DNA of 64,000 nt from Clostridia bacterium (GCA_017435385.1 JAFSFB010000016.1:186001-250000); one strand, 5' to 3'; counted from the first letter of the stretch, positions 10,333 through 26,080 are shown. Numbers and translations: made by a program. The notes: generated from the sequence alone by a model not told the origin.

Positions 10333-11053
10333 TTATCAGAAAAAGGTTCAGCTCCTGCAGCGTGTGGGGGCTGTTTCGGCTTGTCTTATCATGCTTGCGG
10401 TTTTCGGTTATTTTTATATCACTTACGGAAAACAGCTTTATGATATCTTCGGAAACTCGGAAAGCCTGAAAGCCTTTCTCTCTCAGTTCAACGGCTTCGA
10501 CAAATGGGTTTTCGTTGCGATAAGAGCCTTTCAGACCGTTATCAAGATCATTCCTGCCGAACCTCTTGAAATCGGTTCGGGAGTCCTTTACGGAACATGG
10601 GGCGGACTTTTCCTCTGCATGCTCGGAACGATGATCGGCTCGTTCATTATCATCGCTCTGACAAAGGTTTTCGGCCGTTCTCTCGTCAGCGCATTCATAC
10701 CGATTGAAAAAATCGAATCAATGAAATTTCTCAGAGATGAAAAAAAGGTCTATTTCACGCTCTTTTTCATCTATCTCATCCCCGGCACACCGAAGGATGT
10801 TCTCACATATGCCGCAGGTCTGACGAAGCTTGATATGCGGAAATTCCTGATCGTCACGGGCATCGCCCGAATCCCCTCTATAATCTCATCGACTTGGTGC
10901 GGTCAGGAGCTGATAAACAAGAACTACACCCTTGCAATCGTTATTTTCGTCGTAACAGCTTTGCTGAGCGTTATATGCTCGCTTATTTATAAAAAAATAT
11001 CATCCGACAAGGAAAAAAAGGATAAAACGGGAAAGGAGAACAGCCATGACTGA
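10304..11053 (+). CDS. TVP38/TMEM64 family (SNARE-associated/VTT domain) membrane protein
   Basis: A 249-residue protein with about five hydrophobic segments. The central VTT-domain signature is visible: EPLEIGSGVLYGTWGG near residues 90-105, and later PGTPKDVLTYAAG near 165 with the Pro-Gly re-entrant-loop pattern. Related DedA/VTT proteins act as lipid scramblases or transporters of lipid carriers such as undecaprenyl phosphate. Placement between a glycosyltransferase and a polymerase/ligase would fit a lipid-carrier role, but that is inference. The ATG at 10304 has GGAG 6 nt upstream and lies inside the 3' end of the GT8 gene, suggesting translational coupling. The stop overlaps the next start by 8 nt. 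Confidence 0.87.
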   Translation: MNNSNPSENNYQKKVQLLQRVGAVSACLIMLAVFGYFYITYGKQLYDIFGNSESLKAFLSQFNGFDKWVFVAIRAFQTVIKIIPAEPLEIGSGVLYGTWGGLFLCMLGTMIGSFIIIALTKVFGRSLVSAFIPIEKIESMKFLRDEKKVYFTLFFIYLIPGTPKDVLTYAAGLTKLDMRKFLIVTGIARIPSIISSTWCGQELINKNYTLAIVIFVVTALLSVICSLIYKKISSDKEKKDKTGKENSHD

Positions 11054-12335
11054 AACACTTAACCGTTCCGCCGACAAGCTTCGTTATCTTGCGCCTGCCG
11101 CCTTTCTTTTTGCAGGACTTTCCCCCGAATATATCGGTCCTTTTTTCACCGCAATCGGTTTCTTCCTCGTTCTGAGAAACAGAATCAAATCAAAGAAAAA
11201 ACCGCAATTCGGAGATCTCGGAATCAGCATTCTCGTTTATATGGCATGGATGCTCGTTTCAACGATATGGACCTCGTCAATTATATCATCGCTTGCAAGC
11301 CTCGGTCTTTGGTCGCTGATGTTCAGCGGATACTACTTCTTCACCGAAACGATCGAAGACGAAAAAGACATTGACACCGTGATATTCTGCGGTGCATTAT
11401 GCGCAGGTATCGCAGGAGCAATCGGCGTGGGCCAGATGGTGCTTTATCACCTTAATGAAAATATCAGCCGATATTTCAATCCTTTCTGGAGATTCATCGA
11501 CTTCGGCGTTGAAAAGCTCGTCGTTTTTCTTCCCGAATTCATAACATCGAAAATGGGCTCGACAACCTTCCATTCATTCGCAACAAGAGGCTGCGGTACA
11601 TATTCAAATCCCCTCTTCTTTGCGACGGCGGAAATCATGCTTTTCCCCTTTGCCGCTCACACCTTCCTGTGCGATGAAGATAAGAAAAGAAGGATCATCG
11701 GTCTTTTCTGCCTCGTTGCAAGTCTTGGCGGAATAGCCTGCTCTTATTCAAGAGGACCCTATATTTACTCGGTTATCGTTTTTGCGATACTTCTCTTCTA
11801 CGGCGGCAAAAAGCTGAAAGCTCTCCTTGCTATCGGCGGCATCAGCGCATGCGGAATTCTTGTTGTATTCAACGGCACGGTCAAACGCCTGCTTACCCTT
11901 CTGAGCAGCAAGGATATCTCGGTCAACACAAGAAAAGTCCTCTGGGAATCGGTTTTTGATATGATAAAAAACAAGCCCGTTCTCGGCTACGGCACGGGCT
12001 TTGACAATGTCCGTCAGATGCTTCACAATGTTTACGGGGTCAAACAGCCTCACGCTCACAACATCTTCCTCGAGGCATGGGTCGAGCACGGAATTATCGG
12101 TCCGATTCTTCTTGCGGCAATTTTTGTTGTATTCTTTATCAACATAATCAGACTTGTCAGACTCGGTCAGAAACAGCGTGAATACGGCATTACTCTTCTT
12201 GCTTCCGTTGCGGGATTCCTGCTCTGCGGAATGACTGACTGCCTTTTCTACGGCTTCAAGCCTCTTCAGTATTTTCTGATGATTCTCGGACTTTCTCAGG
12301 CAGTTTTTGCCCTTTATCTAAAAAAGAAACAATAA
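11046..12335 (+). CDS. O-antigen ligase-like (Wzy/RfaL) membrane protein
   Basis: A 429-residue protein with about 11-12 hydrophobic segments. The Wzy_C/RfaL pattern near residue 310 (LGYGTGFDN) is followed by a loop with HAHNIFLEAWVEHGI near 338-352; the H-x-N-x-x-L motif is typical of this ligase/polymerase family. Such proteins polymerise or transfer surface glycans from a lipid carrier. AAAGGAG precedes the ATG, which overlaps the VTT gene, so GT8, VTT and ligase form one translationally coupled unit. No other glycan genes adjoin, which makes this an unusually small locus. Confidence 0.85.
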   Translation: MTETLNRSADKLRYLAPAAFLFAGLSPEYIGPFFTAIGFFLVLRNRIKSKKKPQFGDLGISILVYMAWMLVSTIWTSSIISSLASLGLWSLMFSGYYFFTETIEDEKDIDTVIFCGALCAGIAGAIGVGQMVLYHLNENISRYFNPFWRFIDFGVEKLVVFLPEFITSKMGSTTFHSFATRGCGTYSNPLFFATAEIMLFPFAAHTFLCDEDKKRRIIGLFCLVASLGGIACSYSRGPYIYSVIVFAILLFYGGKKLKALLAIGGISACGILVVFNGTVKRLLTLLSSKDISVNTRKVLWESVFDMIKNKPVLGYGTGFDNVRQMLHNVYGVKQPHAHNIFLEAWVEHGIIGPILLAAIFVVFFINIIRLVRLGQKQREYGITLLASVAGFLLCGMTDCLFYGFKPLQYFLMILGLSQAVFALYLKKKQ

Positions 12336-12339
12336 TATT

Positions 12340-12380
12340 ATTGTCGGGCTTTCGGTTCTCCGTTTTCCCGACAATTCTTT
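12340..12380 (+). terminator. Terminator after the GT8-TVP38-ligase operon
   Basis: ATTGTCGGG...CCCGACAAT stem (12340-12375) followed by TTCTTTTT. It lies between the ligase stop and the DUF4886 start and may leak into that gene. Confidence 0.75.
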
Positions 12381-12393
12381 TTCGGAGGTTATT

Positions 12394-13143
12394 ATGAACG
12401 TTCTGTCTATCGGCAACAGCTTTTCAACAAATGCCCATAAGTTTCTTCCTCACCTTGCAAAAGCGACAGGCAAGGAGCTTCTGCTCTGCAACCTTTTCAT
12501 CGGCGGCTGCTCGCTTGAACAGCATTGGAACAACTGGAAGGAAGAAAACGACTGCTATGATTATGAGGTTTATCTTCCGTTTGAAACAGAAATGAGCCGT
12601 CCCGACGGAGTTGCGCTCCATGAGGCAGTCGAAGACGAAAATTGGGATGTTATAACATTACAGCAGTGCAGCGCTCTCAGCGGCGTTAAGGAAAGCTATT
12701 CACCTTATCTCTCCGAGCTGACGGAATACTGCAGAATGGTTCAGCCCGATGCAAAAATCATGCTTCACCAGACATGGGCATATGCAAAGGACTCTCAGCA
12801 TCCCGCATTCCCGACTTACGGAAGCAATCAGGACGAAATGTACCGTGCGCTCACAGAAAGCTATGTTGAGGCCGCAGACAATGCGGATATTGAACTTATC
12901 ATTCCGAGCGGCAGAGCATGGCAGACGGCAAGACAGCTGCCTATCGGCGACCGCCTGACGGTTGACGGATTTCACGGAAACGATATGGGATGTTTTCTCG
13001 CAAGCTGCTGCTTCTATGAAATGATCTTCGGCGAATGCGTTGTTGATAATCCGTTTTATCTCCCCGACTACGGCGAGGAAATATCAAAAATGCTCAAGAT
13101 CTGCGCCCACATTTCTGTTGAGGAAGGTATCAGAAAGAAATAA
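12394..13143 (+). CDS. DUF4886/SGNH-hydrolase-like protein
   Basis: A 249-residue cytoplasmic protein. The N-terminal block SIGNSFSTNAH resembles the DUF4886 version of the SGNH block I (GxS), with the nucleophile-like Ser around residue 8-10. ITLQQCS near 90 and DGFHGNDMGC near 192 would be blocks III and V, the latter with a D-x-x-H. Members are linked to carbohydrate metabolism in Bacteroides and Clostridia. Enzyme activity is not established for this family. GGAGG stands 7 nt before the ATG. It follows a terminator on one side and faces a strong terminator on the other. Confidence 0.75.
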   Translation: MNVLSIGNSFSTNAHKFLPHLAKATGKELLLCNLFIGGCSLEQHWNNWKEENDCYDYEVYLPFETEMSRPDGVALHEAVEDENWDVITLQQCSALSGVKESYSPYLSELTEYCRMVQPDAKIMLHQTWAYAKDSQHPAFPTYGSNQDEMYRALTESYVEAADNADIELIIPSGRAWQTARQLPIGDRLTVDGFHGNDMGCFLASCCFYEMIFGECVVDNPFYLPDYGEEISKMLKICAHISVEEGIRKK

Positions 13144-13163
13144 TATTGTTATAAAAACACATT

Positions 13164-13205
13164 CAGCCCCCTGAAAGATTTACTTTCAGGGGGCTGCTTT
13201 TCTTA
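13164..13205. terminator. Strong bidirectional terminator hairpin
   Basis: A perfect 14-bp stem (13164-13177 with 13183-13196) with a 5-nt loop. GCTTTTCTT follows on the plus strand, so it ends DUF4886. It also lies just downstream of the minus-strand membrane protein gene. Confidence 0.85.
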
Positions 13206-13724
13206 ATTGATGAAAAGATGGTTTCGTTTTCTGAAATATATGATATTCGGATAAATATAAGCAATCGCTCCGAGAGATGCTCCGATGATGCTGCCGACGG
13301 TCACGCCTATAATTGCGCCTCTGTCCGAGCCTGCCGAAATAATTCCGCCGACAAGATTGTAAGCCAGATAAAGAACTGCATCAACAATCTCAAAAATGAT
13401 ATATTTTTTCGGAGCATTCTTCTTGAATTTTGCAAGCTCAAACCTGAGATAAATCTGAACCGCCGCCGTTATTATCCATATAACACCGAACAAAATACCG
13501 AGCCATCTGAAATTTCCGCCAAAATAATAGTCCATTTCCCACAGCTCGTGCCTGATATTGAAAAGCATCATAACGGAGTCAAGCAGATTCTCTGCCGCAC
13601 CGAAGAACAGCAGAAAATAAATCAGAAATTTAAACCAGTTCATGCCAAGCTCAGGCTTTGAGGTTTCTGTTGTTACCTTATAATCCTCAATCATTTCTTT
13701 AAATTCTTCTCTGTTTTCGCTCAC
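13203..13724 (-). CDS. Uncharacterised four-helix membrane protein
   Basis: A 173-residue protein that I do not recognise as a named family. It has an acidic cytoplasmic-looking N-terminus (about 28 residues), then hydrophobic segments around 30-52, 72-93, 108-130 and 135-158, and ends in a basic RKRNHLFIN tail. GGAGG lies upstream of the ATG. It stands alone between the DUF4886 gene, which is convergent, and tuf, which is upstream of tuf's terminator. No function is proposed. Confidence 0.65.
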   Translation of the reverse strand: MSENREEFKEMIEDYKVTTETSKPELGMNWFKFLIYFLLFFGAAENLLDSVMMLFNIRHELWEMDYYFGGNFRWLGILFGVIWIITAAVQIYLRFELAKFKKNAPKKYIIFEIVDAVLYLAYNLVGGIISAGSDRGAIIGVTVGSIIGASLGAIAYIYPNIIYFRKRNHLFIN

Positions 13725-13786
13725 AAAATCCCCTCCTCTACATAAAATAATAACATCTTTTTTCAGAAATTACAATACGGAGAAAC

Positions 13787-13816
13787 AAAAAAGGGAGCAG
13801 CCTTGCGGTTGCTCCC
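13787..13816 (-). terminator. Terminator of tuf
   Basis: GGGAGCA...TGCTCCC stem with a GCAA-type loop (13793-13816), followed on the minus strand by six Ts. Confidence 0.88.
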
Positions 13817-13833
13817 CAAAAAGGATTTTTTAA

Positions 13834-15033
13834 TTATTCGTTGATTTCGATAACAACGCCTGAACCAACAGTTCTGCCGCCTTCACGGATAGCGAAGCGG
13901 AGACCCTTTTCGATAGCGATGGGAGTGATGAGTTCAACATCCATGTCAACGTTATCGCCGGGCATGCACATTTCTGTGCCTTCGGGAAGGCTGATTACGC
14001 CTGTAACGTCAGTTGTTCTGAAATAGAACTGAGGACGGTAGTTGTTGAAGAAGGGAGTATGACGGCCGCCTTCTTCCTTTGTAAGAACGTAAACCTGACC
14101 CTTGAACTTTGTGTGGGGGTTGATTGAACCGGGCTTGCAAAGAACCTGACCACGCTCGATCTCTGTTCTCTGAACACCACGAAGGAGAGCACCGATGTTG
14201 TCGCCTGCCTCAGCATAGTCGAGGATCTTGCGGAACATTTCGATACCTGTAACAACAGTCTTTCTCTTTTCGTCTGTAAGACCAACGATTTCAACTTCTT
14301 CTGAAGTCTTGAGCTGACCTCTTTCAACTCTACCTGTAGCAACTGTACCACGGCCTGTGATCGTGAATACGTCTTCTACGGGCATAAGGAAGGGAAGGTC
14401 TGCCTTACGGTCGGGTGTGGGGATATATTCGTCAACAGCAGCCATGAGTTCCCAGATAGGAGCGAGAACGTCAGCGTTTGTGTCGCCGCCTTCATAGCTG
14501 AGAGCCTGAAGAGCTGAACCCTTGATGATGGGAGCTTCTTCGTCGAAGCCGTACTCAGCAAGTGTTTCACGGATTTCCATTTCAACGAGCTCGAGGAGTT
14601 CGGGATCGTCAACCTGGTCAACCTTGTTCATGAAAACGATGATCTTCGGAACGCCAACCTGACGAGCAAGGAGAAGATGTTCCTTAGTCTGAGCCATGGG
14701 GCCGTCTGTTGAAGCGATAACAAGGATAGCGCCGTCCATCTGAGCAGCACCTGTGATCATGTTCTTGATATAGTCAGCATGACCGGGGCAGTCAACGTGA
14801 GCATAGTGACGGTTTTCTGTCTCGTACTCAACGTGAGCTGTATTGATTGTGATACCACGTTCTCTCTCTTCGGGAGCCTTATCGATGTTTGCATAGTCAA
14901 CGAATGCTGCGCCGCCCTTCATAGCGAGGGTCTTTGTGATAGCAGCTGTAAGAGTTGTCTTACCGTGGTCAACGTGACCGATTGTACCAATATTAACGTG
15001 GGGCTTGCTACGTTCAAATTTTGCTTTTGCCAT
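13834..15033 (-). CDS. tuf: Elongation factor Tu
   Basis: The protein is 399 residues, starting [15 protein letters not shown]-domain motifs: GHVDHGKT (P-loop, about 18-25), switch [10 protein letters not shown] (about 82), and NKVD (about 137). It carries aminoacyl-tRNA to the ribosome. The start at 15033 is fixed by GGGAGG 9 nt upstream and by family length; the frame is open 22 codons further but this is not coding. It is the last gene of the rpoB...tuf cluster and also has its own promoter. Confidence 0.98.
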   Translation of the reverse strand: MAKAKFERSKPHVNIGTIGHVDHGKTTLTAAITKTLAMKGGAAFVDYANIDKAPEERERGITINTAHVEYETENRHYAHVDCPGHADYIKNMITGAAQMDGAILVIASTDGPMAQTKEHLLLARQVGVPKIIVFMNKVDQVDDPELLELVEMEIRETLAEYGFDEEAPIIKGSALQALSYEGGDTNADVLAPIWELMAAVDEYIPTPDRKADLPFLMPVEDVFTITGRGTVATGRVERGQLKTSEEVEIVGLTDEKRKTVVTGIEMFRKILDYAEAGDNIGALLRGVQRTEIERGQVLCKPGSINPHTKFKGQVYVLTKEEGGRHTPFFNNYRPQFYFRTTDVTGVISLPEGTEMCMPGDNVDMDVELITPIAIEKGLRFAIREGGRTVGSGVVIEINE

Positions 15034-15089
15034 TGTGGTTTTCCTCCCTTTTAATAAGCAAATTATTATCCATGCGTGCGCATGGTTAC

Positions 15090-15118
15090 ATTTTAACAAG
15101 TTACGGCTTAAATTTCAA
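15090..15118 (-). promoter_or_regulatory. Internal promoter for tuf
   Basis: TTGAAA (15118-15113), a 17-nt spacer and TAAAAT (15095-15090) in the fusA-tuf gap. The leader then has a short CCATGCG/CGCATGG hairpin at 15070-15085. Confidence 0.7.
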
Positions 15119-15145
15119 GCCTTTTTTGCAATTTAACAAAACAAA

Positions 15146-17212
15146 TTATCTTTCGCTGATAACTTTTTCGGCAATTGACTTGGGAACTTCAGCATAATGG
15201 CTGGGTTCCATAGCATACTGACCACGTCCCTGAGTTCTGGAACGGAGAGCAGTTGCGTAACCGAACATGTTTGAAAGCGGGATATTTGCGTTGATCTGAA
15301 TTGCACCTGTTCTTGATTCTGTTCCCTGGATCATGCCACGGCGTGAGTTGATATCGCCGATAACATCGCCCATATATTCGTCGGGAACAATAACAGCTGT
15401 CTTCATGATGGGCTCCATAAGAACGGGAGCAGCCTTCTTCATAGCATCCTTGAATGCCATTGATGCGGCAATCTTGAAAGCCATTTCAGAGGAGTCGACC
15501 TCGTGATATGAACCGTCATAAAGAGTAACCTTAACGTCAACAACATTGTAGCCTGCAAGTGTACCTGAGAGCATTGCGCCCTTGACGCCTGCTTCGATGG
15601 CGTTGAAATATTCCTTGGGAATAGCGCCGCCAACGATGTTGTTGACAAACTCGTAACCCTTTTCGGGGTTGGGTTCGATCTTCATCTTAACATGACCGTA
15701 CTGACCCTTACCACCTGACTGACGTGAATACTTGGTATCTGTGTCAGCGGGCTTGGTGATGGTTTCACGGTAAGCAACCTGAGGCTTACCGACATTAGCT
15801 TCAACCTTGAATTCACGGAGAAGTCTGTCAACGATGATTTCGAGGTGAAGTTCACCCATACCTGCAATAATGGTCTGGCCTGTTTCTTCGTCTGTGTAGC
15901 ACTTGAATGTGGGATCCTCTTCAGCGAGCTTTGCAAGAGCAATACCCATCTTCTCCTGACCTGCTTTGGTCTTGGGCTCGATGGCAACTCTGATAACGGG
16001 CTCGGGGAATTCCATGGATTCAAGAATTACGGGGTGCTTTGCATCGCAAAGGGTGTCACCTGTTGTTGTCTGCTTAACGCCTACGCAAGCAGCGATATCA
16101 CCTGCATAGCAGCAGTCGATGTCCTGTCTGTGGTTGGAGTGCATCTGAAGGATTCTGCCCATACGTTCATTGCAGTCCTTGGTTGAGTTGTAGACGGATG
16201 CGCCTGTGTCAACCTTACCTGAATAAACTCTGAAGAAGCAAAGCTTACCAACGAAGGGATCGGTTGCGATCTTGAATGCAAGAGCTGAGAAGGGCTCTTC
16301 ATCGGATGCATGTCTGACCTCTTCTTCGTCAGTTCTGGGATTGATACCCTTGATTGCCTCAATGTCTGTGGGAGCGGGCATATAATCAACAACTGCATCA
16401 AGGAGAAGCTGAACGCCCTTGTTGCGGTATGATGTGCCGCAAACAACGGGAACCATCGCATTAGCGATCGTTGACTTTCTGATGCATGTCTTGATTTCTT
16501 CAACGGTCAGCTCTTCGCCTTCAAAGAACTTCTCGAGAAGAGCATCGTCCTGCTCTGCAACGCATTCAATAAGCTGGCTTCTGTATTCAGCAGCCTTGTC
16601 CGCCATATCAGCGGGGATATCTGTGATCGTGATGTCCATGCCCTTATCATCGTTATAATAATAAGCCTTCATCTCAACAAGATCAATGATGCCCTTGAAA
16701 TCCGACTCAGCGCCGATGGGGAGCTGAATGGGAACTGCGTTACACTTGAGGCGTTCCTTCATCATGTCGATAACACGATAGAAATTTGCGCCGAGGATGT
16801 CCATCTTATTAACATAAACCATTCTGGGAACATGATACTTATCAGCCTGTCTCCAAACGGTTTCGGACTGGGGCTCAACGCCGCCCTTTGCGCAAAGAAC
16901 GGTAACGGAGCCATCGAGAACTCTGAGTGAACGCTCAACCTCAACTGTGAAGTCAACGTGACCGGGAGTGTCGATGATGTTTATGCGGTGGTCTTTCCAA
17001 AAGCATGTTGTTGCTGCAGATGTGATAGTGATACCACGCTCCTGCTCCTGCTCCATCCAGTCCATTGTTGCGGCGCCATCATGTGTTTCGCCGATTTTGT
17101 GCGTCTTACCTGTGTAAAACAGAATACGCTCTGATGTTGTTGTCTTACCGGCATCAATGTGCGCCATGATACCAATGTTCCTGGTCATTTCCAGGGAAAC
17201 CTCTCTAGGCAT
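15146..17212 (-). CDS. fusA: Elongation factor G
   Basis: The protein is 688 residues, the normal length. G motifs: AHIDAGKTT (about 17-25), DTPGHVDF (about 82) and NKMD (about 136). The C-terminal domains IV-V contain the conserved [10 protein letters not shown] segment near 480. It drives ribosomal translocation and, with RRF, recycling. GGAGG lies 5 nt before the ATG. It is third in the rpsL-rpsG-fusA-tuf run, 55 nt after rpsG. Confidence 0.98.
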   Translation of the reverse strand: MPREVSLEMTRNIGIMAHIDAGKTTTSERILFYTGKTHKIGETHDGAATMDWMEQEQERGITITSAATTCFWKDHRINIIDTPGHVDFTVEVERSLRVLDGSVTVLCAKGGVEPQSETVWRQADKYHVPRMVYVNKMDILGANFYRVIDMMKERLKCNAVPIQLPIGAESDFKGIIDLVEMKAYYYNDDKGMDITITDIPADMADKAAEYRSQLIECVAEQDDALLEKFFEGEELTVEEIKTCIRKSTIANAMVPVVCGTSYRNKGVQLLLDAVVDYMPAPTDIEAIKGINPRTDEEEVRHASDEEPFSALAFKIATDPFVGKLCFFRVYSGKVDTGASVYNSTKDCNERMGRILQMHSNHRQDIDCCYAGDIAACVGVKQTTTGDTLCDAKHPVILESMEFPEPVIRVAIEPKTKAGQEKMGIALAKLAEEDPTFKCYTDEETGQTIIAGMGELHLEIIVDRLLREFKVEANVGKPQVAYRETITKPADTDTKYSRQSGGKGQYGHVKMKIEPNPEKGYEFVNNIVGGAIPKEYFNAIEAGVKGAMLSGTLAGYNVVDVKVTLYDGSYHEVDSSEMAFKIAASMAFKDAMKKAAPVLMEPIMKTAVIVPDEYMGDVIGDINSRRGMIQGTESRTGAIQINANIPLSNMFGYATALRSRTQGRGQYAMEPSHYAEVPKSIAEKVISER

Positions 17213-17267
17213 AATTACCTCCGTTATTAGTCATGCTACAAAACAATTGCAGCGGAATAAGCGAAAA

Positions 17268-17855
<588 letters not shown>

Positions 17856-17905
17856 TCAGCTTTCAGCCTGCAAGAAGATTTGTCTCATTCTGGGTTTTGC
17901 GGTAA

Positions 17906-18328
17906 TTATTTCTTTGCTGCCTTGGGACGCTTTGCACCGTACTTTGAACGGGCCTGCATTCTGCCGTTAACGCCCTGGGTATCAAGTGTACCGCGGATGA
18001 TGTGGTAACGCACACCGGGAAGGTCCTTAACACGGCCGCCACGAATAAGAACAACGGAGTGTTCCTGAAGGTTGTGGCCAACACCGGGAATGTAAGCTGA
18101 AACTTCAATGCCGTTTGTGAGACGAACTCTTGCGATCTTACGAAGAGCCGAGTTGGGCTTTTTGGGAGTTGCAGTCTTAACAGCGGTGCAAACGCCACGC
18201 TTCTGGGGAGAATCCTGATCGGTCATAACATTCTTCTTGGAATTGAGACCCTTCAGAAGTGCGGGAGCCTTGGGCTTCTTGACGAGTGTTTCTCTGCCGT
18301 TACGAACAAGCTGATTAAAGGTAGGCAA
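17906..18328 (-). CDS. rpsL: 30S ribosomal protein S12
   Basis: The protein is 140 residues, starting (M)[19 protein letters not shown]. The start codon is TTG at 18328 with AAAGGAG about 8 nt upstream; no ATG or GTG gives the conserved start. The decoding-site motifs [11 protein letters not shown] and [12 protein letters not shown] are present, including the Lys positions tied to streptomycin response in this family. First gene of the str segment, with its own promoter. Confidence 0.97.
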   Translation of the reverse strand: MPTFNQLVRNGRETLVKKPKAPALLKGLNSKKNVMTDQDSPQKRGVCTAVKTATPKKPNSALRKIARVRLTNGIEVSAYIPGVGHNLQEHSVVLIRGGRVKDLPGVRYHIIRGTLDTQGVNGRMQARSKYGAKRPKAAKK

Positions 18329-18366
18329 AAATCTCTCTCCTTTCTCTGAAATTTATATCGTGTTAT

Positions 18367-18394
18367 GAGCCCTTCCTCAAAAAAGGTCGGGCTC
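18367..18394 (-). other. Hairpin in the rpsL leader
   Basis: GAGCCC...GGGCTC stem with an internal mismatch and a T-rich loop, between the rpsL promoter and its start. It has no T-tract, so it is more likely an mRNA leader structure than a terminator. Confidence 0.4.
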
Positions 18395-18412
18395 TTGACA
18401 CCACAATTTCGT

Positions 18413-18442
18413 ATTGTATCACAGGTTTACCCTGTTTGTCAA
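18413..18442 (-). promoter_or_regulatory. Promoter of rpsL-rpsG-fusA(-tuf)
   Basis: TTGACA (18442-18437), an 18-nt spacer and TACAAT (18418-18413) in the rpoC-rpsL gap. The str genes can therefore be transcribed apart from rpoBC. Confidence 0.7.
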
Positions 18443-18457
18443 CACTTTCTACAAAAA

Positions 18458-22189
<3,732 letters not shown>

Positions 22190-22231
22190 CAAACGATGCC
22201 CCTTCCGTAATTATCTATTGGAATTCGGCGA

Positions 22232-25200
22232 TTATTCATAATCGTCCTCCGAGGTTGCAAAATCAAAGCCTAAGTCGTCAGAGCCGATGCTCTCGTCATT
22301 GAGATCATCATAGAAGCCGCTGTCGTCATCATCGTCAGCGATGCTTCCGAAGATATCGTTTTCCTTGCTGTCTTCGTCGATGATAAATGCGTTGCTGCCT
22401 TCAGCGTCGTTGACATTCTGGAACGCCTTATCGTCGGAAACGAAGCCGACATCGTCATTGTCATAGGTCTGACGAAGGTCGATTTCCTCGTCGTTTTCGT
22501 CAAGAACCTTGATGTCGAGTGCGAGCGACTGAAGCTCCTTGATGAGAACCTTGAAGGATTCGGGAATACCGGGAGTCGGAACATTCTGACCCTTAACGAT
22601 GGCTTCGTAGGTCTTGACTCTGCCCACAACGTCATCCGACTTAACGGTAAGAATTTCCTGAAGAGTATAAGCTGCGCCGTAAGCTTCAAGAGCCCAAACT
22701 TCCATTTCACCGAAACGCTGACCGCCGAACTGAGCCTTACCGCCCAGAGGCTGCTGAGTAACGAGTGAGTAGGGACCTGTTGAACGGGCGTGGATCTTAT
22801 CGTCAACAAGGTGATGGAGCTTGAGATAATACATGACACCTACGGTTACGGGATTGTCGAACTGTCTGCCGGTTCTGCCGTCGGTAAGAATCGACTTGCA
22901 GTCAAGACGGAGCTGGGGAACCTTTGTGGGATCGAACTCGATGCCCTTTTCTTCAGCTTCCTTCTTGGCAGCTTCCATTGTTCTGCGGTTAGCCTCTTCA
23001 AAAGCGTCTGTGATGTCGCCTTCATGAGCACCGTCGAAAACGGGAGTCATGACATTCATGCCGAGATTTCTTGCGGCAAAGCCGAGGTGAACCTCGAGAA
23101 CCTGACCGATGTTCATTCGGGAAGGAACGCCGAGGGGGTTAAGAACGATGTCAAGCGGTGTGCCGTCGGGAAGGAAGGGCATATCCTCCTGAGGAAGGAT
23201 TCTTGAAACAACGCCCTTGTTACCGTGGCGACCCGCCATCTTGTCGCCGACAGAAAGCTTACGCTTCTGAGCGATATAGCAACGGACAACCTTGTTTACG
23301 CCGGGTGAAAGCTCATCGCTGTTCTCTCTTGTGAAGACCTCAACATTAACAACGATACCGTATTCGCCGTGAGGAACTTTAAGGGAGGTATCTCTGACTT
23401 CCTTCGCCTTCTCGCCGAAGATCGCACGGAGAAGTCTTTCTTCTGCGGTAAGCTCGGTTTCGCCCTTGGGAGTAACCTTACCTACGAGAATGTCGCCCGA
23501 GTGAACCTCTGCGCCAATGCGGATAATACCTCTGTCGTCAAGGTTGCCGAGTGCATCCTCGCCGACATTGGGGATATCTCTTGTGATTTCTTCCGGTCCG
23601 AGCTTGGTATCTCTTGCTTCTGTTTCATATTCTTCGATATGAACGGAAGTGTAGACATCGTCACGGACAAGCTTTTCGTTGATAAGAACGGCGTCTTCGT
23701 AGTTATAGCCTTCCCATGTCATGAAGCCTACGAGAGCGTTCTTACCGAGGCTGATCTCGCCGTGGTCGGTTGCGGGACCGTCGGCGATAACATCGCCTTT
23801 TTCAACTCTGTCGCCTGCGGCAACAATAGGTCTCTGGTTGATGCAGGTGCCCTGGTTGGAACGCATGAACTTGATAAGCTCATAGTATCTGTGAGTACCG
23901 TCATCTTCCATGATCGAGATGCTGTCAGCGCTGACCTTTGTGACTGTACCTGCTTCTTTTGCAAGAACGGTAACGCCCGAGTCAACGGCAGCCTTATATT
24001 CCATACCGGTACCGACGATGGGAGCGCATGTCTTGAGAAGCGGAACTGCCTGTCTCTGCATGTTTGAACCCATGAGTGCACGGTTGGCGTCGTCGTTTTC
24101 AAGGAAGGGAATCATCGCAGTAGCAACAGAAACGACCATCTTGGGTGAAATATCCATGTAATCGACTCTTGTTTTGTCGATCTCGATGAATTCATCTCTG
24201 TGTCTTGCGGTGATCTTCTGTCTGACAAAGCAGTTGTTTTCATCGAGGGCTTCGTTAGCCTGAGCAACGATGAACTCGTCTTCAGTGTCAGCAGTCATAT
24301 ATTCAACTTCATCGAGAACCCTGCCGGTTTCCTTGTCAATCTTTCTGAAAGGAGCTTCGATGAAGCCGTATTCGTTGATTCTTGCAAATGTTGCAAGGTA
24401 GCTGATAAGACCGATATTGGGACCTTCGGGAGTTTCAATGGGACACATTCTGCCGTAGTGAGAATAGTGAACGTCACGAACCTCGAAGCCCGCTCTGTCT
24501 CTGGAAAGACCGCCGGGGCCGAGAGCCGAAAGACGGCGCTTATGAGTAAGCTCGGCAAGGGGGTTGGTCTGATCCATAAACTGAGAGAGGGGCGATGAGC
24601 CGAAGAACTCTCTGATGGCAACCATAACGGGACGGATGTTGATAAGAGTCTGAGGAGTGATCTTATCGTCGCCTTCCTGTGCCTGGATAGCCATTCTCTC
24701 ACGGACAACTCTTTCCATTCTTGCAAGACCGATTCTGAACTGATTCTGAAGCAGCTCGCCGACGGAACGGATTCTTCTGTTGCCGAGGTGGTCTATATCG
24801 TCAACCGTACCTACGCGCTTAGTAAGACAGTTGACATAGTTGACTGATGCGAAGATATCATCAACGATGATGTGCTTGGGAATAAGATCGTCGCAGCGCT
24901 CTGCCATTTCAGCGATGAGCGCATCCTTGTCGCTGCCGCATTTCTCAATGATCTCGTTAAGAACGGAATAACGAACCTTCTCATTGATAGCGATAGCGTC
25001 AAGCTCTTCCTTGCTGATCTCAACGGGGAGGACTGCCGAAGCATCGACCATGCCGTTTGAGATAACGAACAGCTCTGAGCCGTCCTCGCAGGCAACAACG
25101 ACCTTCATAACGCCTGCCTGCTCGATTTCAAGAGCCTTCTGCTTTGTAACGATCTCGCCTGCTTCTGCGATAAGCTCGCCTGTGTATTCGGAAATAACAT

Positions 25201-26080
25201 TGTCGGCAAGCTTGCAGCCGGGAAGACGGTTGAGCATCGAAAGCTTCTTGTTATATTTATATCTGCCGACTCTCGAGATATCATATCTGTGAGGATCGAA
25301 GAAAAGATTGTCTATGTGCTGCTGAGCGGATTCAAGGGTAACGGGCTCGCCCGGACGGAGCTTCTTGAAAACCTCCATGAGGGCTTCTTCGGTATTCTTG
25401 GTTTCATCCTTCTCGAGCGTTGCTTCAAGCTTGGCATCGTCGCCGAAGAAGCGGCGGATGTCGTCGTTGGAGCTCAGACCGAGTGCACGGATAAACGCAG
25501 TGATGTAAATCTTTCTGTTCTTGTCGATGCGGACATAGAAAATATCGTTGGCATCGGTTTCGTATTCAAGCCACGCACCTCTGTTGGGGTTGATCGTGCT
25601 TGTATAAAGCTCGATACCGGTCTTGTCGTGAGTCATTCCGTAATAAACACCGGGTGAACGAACGAGCTGAGAAACAATAACTCTTTCAGCACCGTTGATA
25701 ACGAATGTGCCGCTGTCGGTCATGATGGGGAAATCGCCCATATAGACCTCTGACTCCTTGATCGTTCCGGTTTCCTTGTTCTGAAGACGAACCTTGACTC
25801 TCATGGGTGCAGCGTAGGTCGTATCTCTCTCCTTGCACTCTCTGACGGAATACTTGGGTTTGTCGTCCATACGGTAATCAACAAAGCTGAGGACCCAGTT
25901 GCCTGTATAGTCCGTGATATCTGCCATATCTCGGAACACTTCCTTGAGACCGACTTCGATGAACCACTTGTACGAAGCCTTCTGGATCTCAATCAAATTC
26001 GGCATGTCCATAACCTCATTGATTTTTCCGAAGCTCTGTCGGATTCTGTTGCCGCGTTTAACGGGATTTACTTTCAGCAT
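22232..26080 (-). CDS. rpoB: DNA-directed RNA polymerase subunit beta
   Basis: The protein is 1282 residues. The rifampicin-pocket region is present around 490-540 ([27 protein letters not shown]). The conserved [12 protein letters not shown] block lies near 955. The C-terminus carries an extra acidic tail of about 100 residues rich in Asp and Glu after the usual end, which is common in Clostridia. The upstream neighbour is not rplJ-rplL, unlike the usual order; rpoB has its own consensus promoter and a 139-nt leader. Confidence 0.98.
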   Translation of the reverse strand: MLKVNPVKRGNRIRQSFGKINEVMDMPNLIEIQKASYKWFIEVGLKEVFRDMADITDYTGNWVLSFVDYRMDDKPKYSVRECKERDTTYAAPMRVKVRLQNKETGTIKESEVYMGDFPIMTDSGTFVINGAERVIVSQLVRSPGVYYGMTHDKTGIELYTSTINPNRGAWLEYETDANDIFYVRIDKNRKIYITAFIRALGLSSNDDIRRFFGDDAKLEATLEKDETKNTEEALMEVFKKLRPGEPVTLESAQQHIDNLFFDPHRYDISRVGRYKYNKKLSMLNRLPGCKLADNVISEYTGELIAEAGEIVTKQKALEIEQAGVMKVVVACEDGSELFVISNGMVDASAVLPVEISKEELDAIAINEKVRYSVLNEIIEKCGSDKDALIAEMAERCDDLIPKHIIVDDIFASVNYVNCLTKRVGTVDDIDHLGNRRIRSVGELLQNQFRIGLARMERVVRERMAIQAQEGDDKITPQTLINIRPVMVAIREFFGSSPLSQFMDQTNPLAELTHKRRLSALGPGGLSRDRAGFEVRDVHYSHYGRMCPIETPEGPNIGLISYLATFARINEYGFIEAPFRKIDKETGRVLDEVEYMTADTEDEFIVAQANEALDENNCFVRQKITARHRDEFIEIDKTRVDYMDISPKMVVSVATAMIPFLENDDANRALMGSNMQRQAVPLLKTCAPIVGTGMEYKAAVDSGVTVLAKEAGTVTKVSADSISIMEDDGTHRYYELIKFMRSNQGTCINQRPIVAAGDRVEKGDVIADGPATDHGEISLGKNALVGFMTWEGYNYEDAVLINEKLVRDDVYTSVHIEEYETEARDTKLGPEEITRDIPNVGEDALGNLDDRGIIRIGAEVHSGDILVGKVTPKGETELTAEERLLRAIFGEKAKEVRDTSLKVPHGEYGIVVNVEVFTRENSDELSPGVNKVVRCYIAQKRKLSVGDKMAGRHGNKGVVSRILPQEDMPFLPDGTPLDIVLNPLGVPSRMNIGQVLEVHLGFAARNLGMNVMTPVFDGAHEGDITDAFEEANRRTMEAAKKEAEEKGIEFDPTKVPQLRLDCKSILTDGRTGRQFDNPVTVGVMYYLKLHHLVDDKIHARSTGPYSLVTQQPLGGKAQFGGQRFGEMEVWALEAYGAAYTLQEILTVKSDDVVGRVKTYEAIVKGQNVPTPGIPESFKVLIKELQSLALDIKVLDENDEEIDLRQTYDNDDVGFVSDDKAFQNVNDAEGSNAFIIDEDSKENDIFGSIADDDDDSGFYDDLNDESIGSDDLGFDFATSEDDYE

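Noticed and set aside
10304..12335. Full capsule or LPS biosynthesis island
   Set aside because: Only three genes are present; no sugar-nucleotide synthesis genes, Wzx or chain-length regulator are nearby.
13834..15033. Second tuf copy or tuf pseudogene nearby
   Set aside because: Only one tuf is seen in the window and it is intact.
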